Shown here: positions 27,188-36,036 of the stretch, piece by piece | Layout of the letters: each line of letters starts with the position of its first letter | How positions within the stretch are numbered: the stretch's first letter is position 1 | Origin: an uncultured Flavobacteriales bacterium | GTDB lineage: Bacteria > Bacteroidota > Bacteroidia > Flavobacteriales_D > Crocinitomicaceae | Assembly (NCBI GenBank): GCA_937973685.1 | Contig: CALJKJ010000015.1 | Location: 1-64,000 of the forward strand | Direction of reading: 5' to 3' | DNA: 64,000 bases | Notes under the pieces: model-generated | The model's input: only the letters and a program-made list of their open reading frames with translations | Told to the model about the DNA's origin: nothing | Database searches by the model: none | Position numbers and translations under genes: made by a program

Positions 27188-28468
27188 ATGCAACAAAATG
27201 TAATTGAAGAACTCCGTTGGAGAGGAATGGTTCACGATATCATGCCAGGACTAGAAGAACAACTCTTGAAAGAGATGACTGCTGGTTATGTCGGCTTCGA
27301 TCCTACTTCTGATTCATTACATGTTGGTAATTTGTTGCCAATTATGTTGCTCAAACATTTTCAATTAGCAGGGCATAAACCTTTCGCATTGGTTGGTGGT
27401 GCTACTGGAATGGTTGGTGATCCATCTGGTAAATCAGCAGAACGAAATTTATTGGACGAAAAAACATTGCACCATAACATTGCAGGTGTTGAAAAACAAT
27501 TGAAACAATTTTTAGATTTTGATAATGGATCGAACAAAGCCGAATTAGTGAATAATTTGGATTGGATGAAACAATTTTCATTTTTAGATTTCATTCGTGA
27601 TGTAGGAAAACACATTACTGTTAACTACATGATGGCAAAAGATTCAGTAAAAAAACGCATTGAAACAGGAATATCATTTACCGAATTTTCATACCAATTA
27701 TTACAAGGCTATGATTTCCTTCACTTATACCGAACAAACAATGTAAAAGTGCAATTTGGTGGCTCTGACCAATGGGGAAATATAACTACAGGAACAGAGC
27801 TTGTTCGTAAAATTGGAGGAGGTGAAGCGTTTGCTTTTACTTGTCCCTTACTAACAAAAGCTGATGGCGGAAAGTTTGGGAAAACTGAATCAGGAACAGT
27901 ATGGTTGGATGCAGCTAAAACCACTCCTTATGCATTTTACCAATTTTGGTTGAATGCTGCTGACGCTGACGCAATTAAACTAATTCGCTTTTACACATTA
28001 AAATCAAAAGCGGATATAGAAGCAATTGAACAAGAGCACAACGAAGCGCCACATTTACGTATTCTTCAAAAAGCAATTGCAGAAGAAGTAACGGAACGTG
28101 TGCATGGAAAAGATGCCCTTCAAGCAGCGATTGCAGCTTCTAATATCTTGTTTGGTAAATCTACTTCTGACGATTTGAAACAATTATCTAACGAGGATTT
28201 CTTAAGTATTTTTGAAGGAGTACCACAAGCTATCGTGCCACGATCTGATTTCGAAAATGGCGTTTCAATCATGGATTTATTGGTTGCTAAATCAGGATTT
28301 TTATCGTCAAATGGTGAAGCAAAACGCGAATTAAAAGCAAATGCAATAGCCGTTAATAAAGATAAAGTCGCTGAAAACACGATTGTCCAATTAGATCAGT
28401 TAATCAATGATCGGTTCTTACTTATCGGAAAAGGAAAGAAAACAAACTATATTATTGTAGTGGAGTAA
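27188..28468 (+). CDS. tyrS: Tyrosyl-tRNA synthetase
   Basis: This class I synthetase charges tRNA-Tyr. The HIGH-like motif is HVGN at residues 45-48, preceded by YVGFDPTSDSL. FGGSDQWGNITTG (near 195) binds tyrosine and the KMSKS equivalent is KFGKT (near 235). A C-terminal S4-like RNA-binding region lies at about 355-425 (EAKRELKANAIAVNK). Length is normal. Its 3' end overlaps truA on the other strand by 17 bases. Confidence 0.96.
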   Translation: MQQNVIEELRWRGMVHDIMPGLEEQLLKEMTAGYVGFDPTSDSLHVGNLLPIMLLKHFQLAGHKPFALVGGATGMVGDPSGKSAERNLLDEKTLHHNIAGVEKQLKQFLDFDNGSNKAELVNNLDWMKQFSFLDFIRDVGKHITVNYMMAKDSVKKRIETGISFTEFSYQLLQGYDFLHLYRTNNVKVQFGGSDQWGNITTGTELVRKIGGGEAFAFTCPLLTKADGGKFGKTESGTVWLDAAKTTPYAFYQFWLNAADADAIKLIRFYTLKSKADIEAIEQEHNEAPHLRILQKAIAEEVTERVHGKDALQAAIAASNILFGKSTSDDLKQLSNEDFLSIFEGVPQAIVPRSDFENGVSIMDLLVAKSGFLSSNGEAKRELKANAIAVNKDKVAENTIVQLDQLINDRFLLIGKGKKTNYIIVVE

Positions 28469-29210
28469 ACAATTGAGTTGGATATGCTATTTTCCACAAG
28501 AATAATCCATTCGCTGGTACAGAAAGGCTTGCAGCACTTCTGTCTTTTGCGAATAGAATAGTTTTTATTGCAGTAGGTTCAATTTTACCAGAACCAACAT
28601 CCAATAAGGTTCCAACTGTTGCGCGTACCATGTTTCGTAAAAAACGATCAGCTGATATTTCAAAATACCATTGATGCCCTGATTGTATCCATTCAGCATG
28701 AAAAACAGTGCAAATATTCGTTTTTACATCGGTGTGCAATTTTGACAACGAAGTGAAATCTTGTTTACCTAGCAAATATGTCGCTGCCTCATTCATTTTA
28801 TCGAAATCTAATTGGCCATTCACAAAAACACTATTCGGTAAAAATGGATTTTTTTGCTGATGAATAAAATAGCGATACGTTCTTTTTTCTGCTGAAAAAC
28901 GCGCATGAAAATCATTGTTGATACGTCGGAAAGAGAAAACAACGATGTGTATTGGCAACATTTTATTGAGTTTATAGGTAAACTCTTTTTCATCAATTTC
29001 GATTGGTAAATCTACGTGTGCTACGAAATATTGTGCATGAACACCCGTATCTGTTCTTCCACAACCAACCACCAAAACAGATTGATTGCCCAATAAGCGA
29101 GCGATTTTATGTTCAATTTCTTGTTGAATAGATGGGGCATTTGGTTGGATTTGCCAACCAGAATAATCCGAGCCATTATAAGCTAATTCTAAAACATACC
29201 GAAAATGCAT
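28452..29210 (-). CDS. truA: tRNA pseudouridine(38-40) synthase TruA
   Basis: TruA converts uridines 38-40 of the anticodon arm to pseudouridine. The catalytic Asp is in GCGRTDTGVHA near residues 50-60. RTYRYFIH near 110 and FLRNMVRATVGTLL near 205 are the other family blocks. Length (252 aa) is normal. The start at ATG 29210 faces the Pho-box-like region at 29268. Confidence 0.95.
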   Translation of the reverse strand: MHFRYVLELAYNGSDYSGWQIQPNAPSIQQEIEHKIARLLGNQSVLVVGCGRTDTGVHAQYFVAHVDLPIEIDEKEFTYKLNKMLPIHIVVFSFRRINNDFHARFSAEKRTYRYFIHQQKNPFLPNSVFVNGQLDFDKMNEAATYLLGKQDFTSLSKLHTDVKTNICTVFHAEWIQSGHQWYFEISADRFLRNMVRATVGTLLDVGSGKIEPTAIKTILFAKDRSAASLSVPANGLFLWKIAYPTQLFTPLQ

Positions 29211-29267
29211 GGCACAAAGTTAATAATGTAATGCTAGAAAGCGAAATTCATAATGACGAAAAAAATG

Positions 29268-29285
29268 GTTAACAATTCGTTAATG
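29268..29285 (+). promoter_or_regulatory. Pho-box-like repeat upstream of the second PhoB-like gene
   Basis: GTTAACA (29268-29274) and GTTAATG (29279-29285) are direct repeats at an 11-base pitch with a 4-base spacer. The site lies about 95 bases before ATG 29382, with an exact -7 element between. If it is a PhoB site, the regulator controls itself. Confidence 0.55.
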
Positions 29286-29347
29286 CTGTCGATGGATTAT
29301 TAATGATTTAATAAACGTCTGCTAAAGCTAAAGGTACATTGCGAAAG

Positions 29348-29355
29348 TAAATTTG
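29348..29355 (+). promoter_or_regulatory. Probable -7 element of the second PhoB-like gene
   Basis: TAAATTTG is an exact TAnnTTTG match, 26 bases before ATG 29382. No TTG occurs at the -33 distance. Confidence 0.5.
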
Positions 29356-29381
29356 TAACAAGAAGCTAAAACTAACGCAAC

Positions 29382-30071
29382 ATGCAAGCTACAAAAGGGC
29401 AAACAATTTTATTAGTCGATGACGAAAAAGATATTCTTGAATTCTTGCAATACAATCTTGAAAAAGAAGGTTACCGAGTTTTTACTGCTAACGACGGACT
29501 TGAAGGTGTTCAAATGACCCAAAAAGTGGCACCTGATTTGATTTTAATGGATGTCATGATGCCACGAATGGATGGCATTGAAGCATGTCAAACTATTCGA
29601 AAAGATTTACAACTAAATGCACCATTGATTGTTTTTCTTACGTCTCGTGCTGAGGATTATTCACAAGTTGCTGGATTTGAAGCTGGTGCAGATGATTATA
29701 TAACAAAACCAATACGACCACGTTTATTAGTCTCCAAAGTTGAGGCTTTATTAAGAAGAGCAGGCCGCATTCAAACTTCGACTGATACCGAAATTATTAC
29801 TGCAAACATTATTGTAAATAGAGAACGTTTTCTGATTATCAAAGACGATGTAGAAATTCAATTACCTAAGAAAGAATTTGAACTGATTGAATTATTGGCA
29901 TCACGTCCTGGAAAAGTATTTACCCGTGAACAAATACTGAGCACCGTATGGGGAGACGAAACAATTGTTGGTGAACGCACCATAGATGTACACATCAGAA
30001 AATTACGTGAAAAATTAGGTGAGTCACATATCCGAACAGTTAAAGGAGTCGGATATACTTATACGGAATAA
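29382..30071 (+). CDS. phoB: PhoB-like response regulator (paralog 2), 229 aa
   Basis: The receiver domain has Asp57 in LILMDVMMP as phosphoacceptor, Thr87 and Lys109 in ITKPIRP. The winged helix (about 135-228) ends GERTIDVHIRKLREKLG and VKGVGYTYTE. It is a near relative of the regulator at 15600. A Pho-box-like repeat lies upstream of this gene and another between it and the TonB receptor, and phoB autocontrol is well known in other bacteria. That makes this copy the better phoB candidate. The PhoR-like kinase is not adjacent but lies 6 kb downstream, after two target-like genes. Confidence 0.78.
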   Translation: MQATKGQTILLVDDEKDILEFLQYNLEKEGYRVFTANDGLEGVQMTQKVAPDLILMDVMMPRMDGIEACQTIRKDLQLNAPLIVFLTSRAEDYSQVAGFEAGADDYITKPIRPRLLVSKVEALLRRAGRIQTSTDTEIITANIIVNRERFLIIKDDVEIQLPKKEFELIELLASRPGKVFTREQILSTVWGDETIVGERTIDVHIRKLREKLGESHIRTVKGVGYTYTE

Positions 30072-30090
30072 TTCTAACTGAATTTTTCAT

Positions 30091-30108
30091 GTTAAGTGAG
30101 TGTTAAAT
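30091..30108 (+). promoter_or_regulatory. Pho-box-like repeat upstream of the TonB-dependent receptor
   Basis: GTTAAGT (30091-30097) and GTTAAAT (30102-30108) repeat at an 11-base pitch with a 4-base spacer. The pair lies in the 138-base gap between the phoB-like gene and the receptor start at 30210. Only 7/8 matches to the -7 consensus follow. Confidence 0.5.
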
Positions 30109-30209
30109 CCTTAATGTTTACTTTACAATAGTCTCATAAACCATTAATACACCTCTTATTTTTAAATAATGTTATAGCCGTTACTTTGCAGCAAATAAAT
30201 TCAAAGGCT

Positions 30210-33158
30210 ATGAAAATCGGTTTATCCATTTTAACATTAATCTTTACATTTGGGCTTTCAGCTCAAAATTCCAAAGCTACATCTGGTGGATTGGATATTT
30301 TTATTCAAGATGCTGTAACAAGCGAAGGTGTTTTTGATGCGCAAGTAGAGTTGCAAAACACACTAATTAAGGGCAAGACAGATTTTGAAGGAAAATTGAC
30401 TTTCAATAACATTGCTGCTGGTTTGTACACCTTAAACATACTTTCATCAGAATATGCCGAAAAAACGATACCTGGTGTATCAATCAAAGCTGGTGAAATA
30501 GCAAAATTAACGATTCAGTTGCAAGCTGAAGATACGTCGATTAATATTGTAATTTATAAAAAGCGAAATCTTGCCGATTTAACTGGTGCAACTATTATCC
30601 AACGTGAAAATAATGCCGTTGTTGAAGTTGTGACAAGCGAAATGATTTCACGAACAACTGCCTCAAAAACATCCGACGTAATTAAATTATCAAGTGGAGC
30701 AAGTATCCAAGACAATAAGTTTGCTATTATTCGCGGATTAAATGACCGTTATAATGCTGCTTACTTAAATGGTTCACCTCTTCCAAGTTCAGAATCGGAC
30801 AGAAAAGCATTTTCATTTGACATGTTTCCCTCCAATATGTTAGAAAACTTAGTTATTTCCAAATCTGCTACAGCCGATTTACCAGCAGAATTTGCAGGAG
30901 GAATAATCGCAATTAACACTAAATCAATTCCAGAAAAGAATTTTTTCTCTTTTTCATTAGGAACTGGATTTAATTCTATTACAACTTTTAAAGATCAAAC
31001 AACATATGAAGGTGGAAAATTAGACTGGTTAGGTCTCGATAATGGCGCAAGATCAATTCCAACAGCTATTCCTGCATATGGTTCATTTCCGAATTCAATT
31101 TCAGAGCAAGCTAATCTTGCAAAACAATTTTCAACGTCTTGGGGTTTGAACAATCAAAAATTTGCCCCAAATTATTCTCTCCAATTTAGTTCTGGAATGA
31201 ATAAGAAAATTGGAGAAGTCAAAGAGTTTGGATTTATCACTGCATTTACATACAGTAGAACTTTCAATTACAACCAAACAATCCGAAGAGGTTATACCAA
31301 CGGAACCAATCCAAATGCTCCTCAAGCTTCTCAAATTGATTACGATTATTTAGATAAAAACAATGTTGAATCGGTTTTATCAGGAGCATTAGCCAATTTC
31401 TCTTTCAAATTAAACGATAAAAACACTTTTAGTTTTCAAAATATCTACAGCATTAATTCAGATGATAAATTAATAAACCGTACTGGTGAAATCAATCCAT
31501 TAGAAGCAAATCCATCTTTACTTCGTTCAAACGCTCGATGGTTTACCACTAATGCCGTTTATTCTGGTCAAATCACTGGGAAACATACATTTAAGAGCGA
31601 AAAAACAAAATTGAACTGGTTAGCTGGATACAGTAATGTACAACGTTCAATCCCTAGCTTGAATCGTTCAATTTACACAAGAAATAAATATATAACTGAT
31701 CCAAATGATCCAAATCCAGCTGATACGCAGTATGTTGCAAACATGTCATACTCAAGTGTTGGTCCAAGTTATGGTGGTGGTATGTTTTTCTCAAAAAACA
31801 AGGAAAATTCTATCAATTTAAAAACAGACTTTTCTTATGACATTATTGCAAAAGATTCTATAAAATTACAATTGAAAACAGGTTTGTATACGCAAATAAG
31901 AAACCGTGATTTTGAAGCACGTCAATTAGGTTATACGAAATATGGTGTATTTGGTGGTGATGTAACATTTGATGAATCATTACTATATTTACCAGAAGAT
32001 CAAATCTATGTACCACAAAATATGGGATTGATTGCTCCAGGAGTTGGTGGATTCAAATTAACTGATGGAACTAAATTTTCAGACGCTTACCAAGCTCAAT
32101 CAACATTGAATGCAGCTTTTGCTCAATTAGATCAAAAATACAAAAAACTGCATTTTGTATACGGTGTTCGCTTAGAAGATTTTACGCAACAGTTACAAGC
32201 GCGTAAGGATGATAATTCTAAATTAGAAATCAAAACGCATAAATTGGATTTATTACCTTCTTTTAACGGAATTTATGCATTGAATAAATCAAAAAACATC
32301 CGATTAAGTTATTCACAAACAATTAATCGCCCTGAATACCGTGAATTGGCTCCGTTTGCGTTTTATGACTTTTCAACAACTTATGTTGTTTCAGGTAATT
32401 CAAATTTACAACGAGCAAAAATTCAAAATGTAGATTTACGTTACGAATCATATCCAGGAAAAGGTCAATTGTTTTCTGCTTCATTATTCTACAAACATTT
32501 CCAAAATCCAATAGAACAAGTAACTCGTCCAGATGTAACTGGTGAAATCTCCTTTAATAATGTGCCAACAGCAAAAAACTTCGGTTTGGAAGTGGAAGCA
32601 CGGACATTAATTGGATCGTTAATTGATTTAGATACAACTGCATTTTTATCTAATGTTTCAATTTATGGGAATATTGCTGTAATCCGTTCGAAAGTAGATG
32701 TTTCACAAGTTGTAGGTAGCCAATACGATAGCCGACCTCTTCAAGGACAATCTCCTTACGTTTTAAATGCTGGAATTCAATACAAACACCCAAAAGATAA
32801 TTGGGGATTAGCGCTAAACTTAAATAAAGTTGGTGAACGAATTGCTATTGTAGGAAATGTGAATGAACCTGATTTATGGGAGAACAGTCGAACTTTTCTT
32901 GATTTACAGATTACAAAATCATTCTGGAAACAAAAAGGAGAATTTAAATTGAATATTCAGAACATTTTAGCTCAAGATCAGGTTTTTTATCAAAATGGTT
33001 CTCAAACTGAAACTCAAAAAGGCTTAGTTGCTGGAACGAATAGTTTGTTTATTGGAGATAAAAACAACCCGAATGGTTTTCAATCTGCAGTAGATGACCA
33101 AGTATGGAAAACAAATTTTGGTCGTGTCTTTTCATTTTCAATTGCAGTGAAATTATAA
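30210..33158 (+). CDS. TonB-dependent outer-membrane receptor, 982 aa
   Basis: I chose ATG 30210 over an upstream TTG because it gives a clean signal peptide ending GLSAQ. Residues about 26-108 form a carboxypeptidase-regulatory-like beta sandwich, common at the N-terminus of Bacteroidota receptors. A plug domain follows (about 125-240) with IRGLNDRYNAAYLNGSPLPS. The remaining 730 residues are a 22-strand-type barrel that closes FSFSIAVKL. There is no SusD-like gene, so glycan uptake is less likely. A Pho-box-like repeat upstream and the phoB-like neighbour suggest that it imports a phosphorus compound, which is inference. Confidence 0.88.
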   Translation: MKIGLSILTLIFTFGLSAQNSKATSGGLDIFIQDAVTSEGVFDAQVELQNTLIKGKTDFEGKLTFNNIAAGLYTLNILSSEYAEKTIPGVSIKAGEIAKLTIQLQAEDTSINIVIYKKRNLADLTGATIIQRENNAVVEVVTSEMISRTTASKTSDVIKLSSGASIQDNKFAIIRGLNDRYNAAYLNGSPLPSSESDRKAFSFDMFPSNMLENLVISKSATADLPAEFAGGIIAINTKSIPEKNFFSFSLGTGFNSITTFKDQTTYEGGKLDWLGLDNGARSIPTAIPAYGSFPNSISEQANLAKQFSTSWGLNNQKFAPNYSLQFSSGMNKKIGEVKEFGFITAFTYSRTFNYNQTIRRGYTNGTNPNAPQASQIDYDYLDKNNVESVLSGALANFSFKLNDKNTFSFQNIYSINSDDKLINRTGEINPLEANPSLLRSNARWFTTNAVYSGQITGKHTFKSEKTKLNWLAGYSNVQRSIPSLNRSIYTRNKYITDPNDPNPADTQYVANMSYSSVGPSYGGGMFFSKNKENSINLKTDFSYDIIAKDSIKLQLKTGLYTQIRNRDFEARQLGYTKYGVFGGDVTFDESLLYLPEDQIYVPQNMGLIAPGVGGFKLTDGTKFSDAYQAQSTLNAAFAQLDQKYKKLHFVYGVRLEDFTQQLQARKDDNSKLEIKTHKLDLLPSFNGIYALNKSKNIRLSYSQTINRPEYRELAPFAFYDFSTTYVVSGNSNLQRAKIQNVDLRYESYPGKGQLFSASLFYKHFQNPIEQVTRPDVTGEISFNNVPTAKNFGLEVEARTLIGSLIDLDTTAFLSNVSIYGNIAVIRSKVDVSQVVGSQYDSRPLQGQSPYVLNAGIQYKHPKDNWGLALNLNKVGERIAIVGNVNEPDLWENSRTFLDLQITKSFWKQKGEFKLNIQNILAQDQVFYQNGSQTETQKGLVAGTNSLFIGDKNNPNGFQSAVDDQVWKTNFGRVFSFSIAVKL

Positions 33159-33180
33159 AAATTGCATCGTTATTTATGAA

Positions 33181-33208
33181 GAAGCTACTCAATTGGGTAG
33201 CTTTTTTG
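33181..33208 (+). terminator. Terminator of the TonB receptor gene
   Basis: AAGCTAC (33182-33188) pairs with GTAGCTT (33197-33203), followed by a T-run. The receptor and the secreted-protein gene are therefore likely separate transcripts. Confidence 0.8.
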
Positions 33209-33257
33209 TTTTAAGACCCTCCCACTCCCATATCAATATCATCAAATTGATAATAAG

Positions 33258-33297
33258 CTTAAAACAAACTTAACATACATTTACTTGAATGGTAACT
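33258..33297 (+). promoter_or_regulatory. Four-copy Pho-box-like array upstream of the secreted protein gene
   Basis: Heptamers CTTAAAA (33258), CTTAACA (33269), TTTACTT (33280) and GGTAACT (33291) start exactly 11 bases apart, with 4-base spacers. This is the most regular array in the window. CAACTTTG at 33329-33336, a 7/8 match to the -7 consensus, follows 31 bases later, and ATG 33363 follows that. Confidence 0.6.
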
Positions 33298-33362
33298 TTA
33301 ATCTAAGGTCAATTCAATGTTCTTGCCCCAACTTTGTGCCAGCTTAATAAAAGTAAAAAACT

Positions 33363-35912
33363 ATGAAAAAAATCGTTACATCAGCATTCTTCGCATTACT
33401 AAGTGTAGTAGCTGTAAGTCAATCATCATTCTTTGTGCCTACGACATACCGTGGTGCATTCGAACCAGCTCCAGCAGCAATGTGGACAAACAACTGGACA
33501 AACTGGAATCCACAAACAACCGTTTATGGAACTCCTAATGTTATTCAAACTACAAACATTACAACAAACACAACATGGACTTCAAATAACATTTATTTGT
33601 TACAAGGACAGATTTATGTTAAAAACGGAGCGACGTTAACAATTCAACCTGGAACAGTTGTCATGGGTGATAAATCAATACCAGGTTCAGGATTGTTTAT
33701 TGTTCAAGGTGCTCACATCATGGCACAAGGAACAGAAACTAATCCAATTGTCTTTACTTCAAATCAAGCACCTGGTGCTCGTGCTGGTGGTGACTGGGGA
33801 GGAATCATCTTATTAGGTTCTGCTGCAAATAACCAAGCGAATGGAATAGCAAACATTGAAGGTTTAGCTCCTACAGCTGATACACAATTTGGAGGTGGTT
33901 TGAACCCAAATAATAATGACAATTCAGGAACAATGGCATATGTGCGAATTGAATTCCCTGGTTATGCTTACCAACAAGATAAAGAAATCAACGGATTAAC
34001 ATTTGGATCTGTAGGACGTGGAACAACAATTCATCACATTCAAGTTTCTTTCAGTAATGATGATGCTTACGAATGGTTTGGAGGGACTGTAAATGCACAC
34101 CATTTAGTATCCTACAGAAATTTAGATGATGATTTCGATACAGACTTTGGATTCCAAGGAAATGTTCAATTTGGATTAATCGTTAGAGATCCAAATATTG
34201 CTGATAATCCATCAATCTCAACTTCAGAAGGATTTGAATCAGATAATGACGCAACAGGTTCTGCAGGTACACCTCAAACTGCTGCAATTTTCTCAAATGT
34301 AACTGCAATTGGTCCATTGAGAGGAAACATCACAAACACTATTGCATCAGGATACAGAAGAGGTGCACGTTTGAGAAGAAATACTGCATTACGTATTTAC
34401 AATTCAATTTTCATGGATTTTGCACGTGGTATTCATATTGATGGTACTGCTGCTGAAGCAAATGCAACTAATAACAATTTAAAATATAAAAACAATATCG
34501 TAGCTGGAACTTTAACTGGTTTAACAACTGAAAGAAATTCTACAAGTACATTTGCAATCAAACCTTGGTTTGCTGCTAACAATAATGACTCATTAGTTGC
34601 TACTACAGGTATTTTAATAACTCCATACGATTACTTAATTCCAGATTACAGACCAGCTACTAACTCACCAGCTCTGTCAAATGTTAGTTTTGCTGATGCT
34701 ACAATTAATCCATTAGTTTTGTTTGCTCCTGCAGCAACTTCAACTTATACCTATTGTACAGGTGCTACTGCTACAGCTTTAACTGCTACAGCAACAGGTA
34801 CAAATTCATTAAAATGGTACACAGTTGCAACTGGTGGAACAGCATTAACTAGCGCACCTACTCCATCAACTGCTACTGCAGGAACATTTACTTACTTTGT
34901 TGCTCAAGCAAATGCTGAAGGAACTGAAAGTCCTCGTACTGCAATCACTGTTACAGTAAATGCATTGCCCGCTACTCCAGTAATTACTGCAAATGGTCCA
35001 ACTACTTTCTGTACAGGTGGATCAGTAGATTTAACTACAGCAAGTGCTTCATCTTATGCTTGGACTGGAGGTTTACAAACACAAACAATAACAGTAAATA
35101 CTTCTGGTTCATACATAGTAACAATTACTGATGCAAATGGATGTTCATCAACTTCTAATGCCATTACTGTTAACGTATCCAATGCGCCAGTACCAACTAT
35201 CCAAACTGTAGGAAACACTTCATTATGTGCTGGTGAAACAGTTACATTAACTGCATCACAATCAGATTCATACGCATGGTCTACTGGTGACACAACACAA
35301 TCAATTAATGTAACAGCTGCTGGATCAATCTACGTAACTGTTACAAATGCAAATGCATGTGACGGTGTCGGTCAATCAGCTACTGTAAACGTAACTGTTA
35401 CTCCTCAACCAGTTGCAATTGTAGGTTCTCCTGCAATCAACGGAAACGTTGTAACTTTCAGCAATAATTCAACTAATGCTACTGCTTACTCTTGGGATTT
35501 CGGTGACTTCACTAACTCTTCTGCAAGTGCACCAGTTCACGCATATGCTGCAAGTACTTCTTACCAAGTAACTTTAACTGCTACAAACGGAAACTGTACA
35601 AGTGATACTACTTTCACAGTAGCAATCACAGTTGGTTTAGTAGAATTAAACAATGTTGCTGAAATCGTATTGTTTCCCAACCCAACTGCAACTAACGCTC
35701 AATTATCAATGAACGTTATCGAAGCTGGAAATGTTGAGGTTGCAATCCAAACTGTAAACGGTCAAGTAGTAAAAACTATCATGAATGACTACTTAACAGC
35801 TGGAAAACAAACAATTACTATTGAAACTGCTGATTTAGCAAATGGTGTTTATTTCACTACAATCAAATCAGGAAATGCAATGAAAACTGTTCGTTTGAAC
35901 ATCATCAAATAA
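33363..35912 (+). CDS. Large T9SS-exported protein with Ig-like and PKD domains, 849 aa
   Basis: A signal peptide (about 1-20) is followed by a region of about 430 residues rich in beta structure, Asn and Gly (VKNGATLTIQPGTVVMG, WGGIILLG, ATNNNLKYKNNIV), which looks like a right-handed beta-helix or similar repetitive fold. I see no known catalytic motif in it. Residues about 455-685 hold two or three Ig-like domains with CTG starts, 690-760 a PKD domain (YSWDFGDF), and the last 80 a type A T9SS sorting domain starting IVLFPNPTAT. It follows the TonB receptor and has a four-copy Pho-box-like array upstream. I infer a secreted partner in phosphorus acquisition of unknown activity. Confidence 0.8.
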   Translation: MKKIVTSAFFALLSVVAVSQSSFFVPTTYRGAFEPAPAAMWTNNWTNWNPQTTVYGTPNVIQTTNITTNTTWTSNNIYLLQGQIYVKNGATLTIQPGTVVMGDKSIPGSGLFIVQGAHIMAQGTETNPIVFTSNQAPGARAGGDWGGIILLGSAANNQANGIANIEGLAPTADTQFGGGLNPNNNDNSGTMAYVRIEFPGYAYQQDKEINGLTFGSVGRGTTIHHIQVSFSNDDAYEWFGGTVNAHHLVSYRNLDDDFDTDFGFQGNVQFGLIVRDPNIADNPSISTSEGFESDNDATGSAGTPQTAAIFSNVTAIGPLRGNITNTIASGYRRGARLRRNTALRIYNSIFMDFARGIHIDGTAAEANATNNNLKYKNNIVAGTLTGLTTERNSTSTFAIKPWFAANNNDSLVATTGILITPYDYLIPDYRPATNSPALSNVSFADATINPLVLFAPAATSTYTYCTGATATALTATATGTNSLKWYTVATGGTALTSAPTPSTATAGTFTYFVAQANAEGTESPRTAITVTVNALPATPVITANGPTTFCTGGSVDLTTASASSYAWTGGLQTQTITVNTSGSYIVTITDANGCSSTSNAITVNVSNAPVPTIQTVGNTSLCAGETVTLTASQSDSYAWSTGDTTQSINVTAAGSIYVTVTNANACDGVGQSATVNVTVTPQPVAIVGSPAINGNVVTFSNNSTNATAYSWDFGDFTNSSASAPVHAYAASTSYQVTLTATNGNCTSDTTFTVAITVGLVELNNVAEIVLFPNPTATNAQLSMNVIEAGNVEVAIQTVNGQVVKTIMNDYLTAGKQTITIETADLANGVYFTTIKSGNAMKTVRLNIIK

Positions 35913-35930
35913 TTAGCTACCAAATTATAA

Positions 35931-35966
35931 AAATGGTCAGTGTAAGAACACTGACCATTTTTTTTG
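35931..35966 (+). terminator. Strong terminator of the secreted protein gene
   Basis: A perfect 13-base stem (35931-35943 with 35948-35960) closes a 4-base AAGA loop and runs into a stretch of T. Confidence 0.92.
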
Positions 35967-36002
35967 TCCTTTAGAAATGAAAAATGTAACTCACAAGAAT
36001 CG

Positions 36003-36010
36003 TATATTTG
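36003..36010 (+). promoter_or_regulatory. Probable -7 element of the PhoR-like kinase gene
   Basis: TATATTTG is an exact TAnnTTTG match, 26 bases before ATG 36037. No -33 TTG at normal spacing and no 11-base repeat are seen, so the kinase may be expressed constitutively. Confidence 0.5.
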
Positions 36011-36036
36011 TATGATAAAAGAGAAATTTTGATTTT

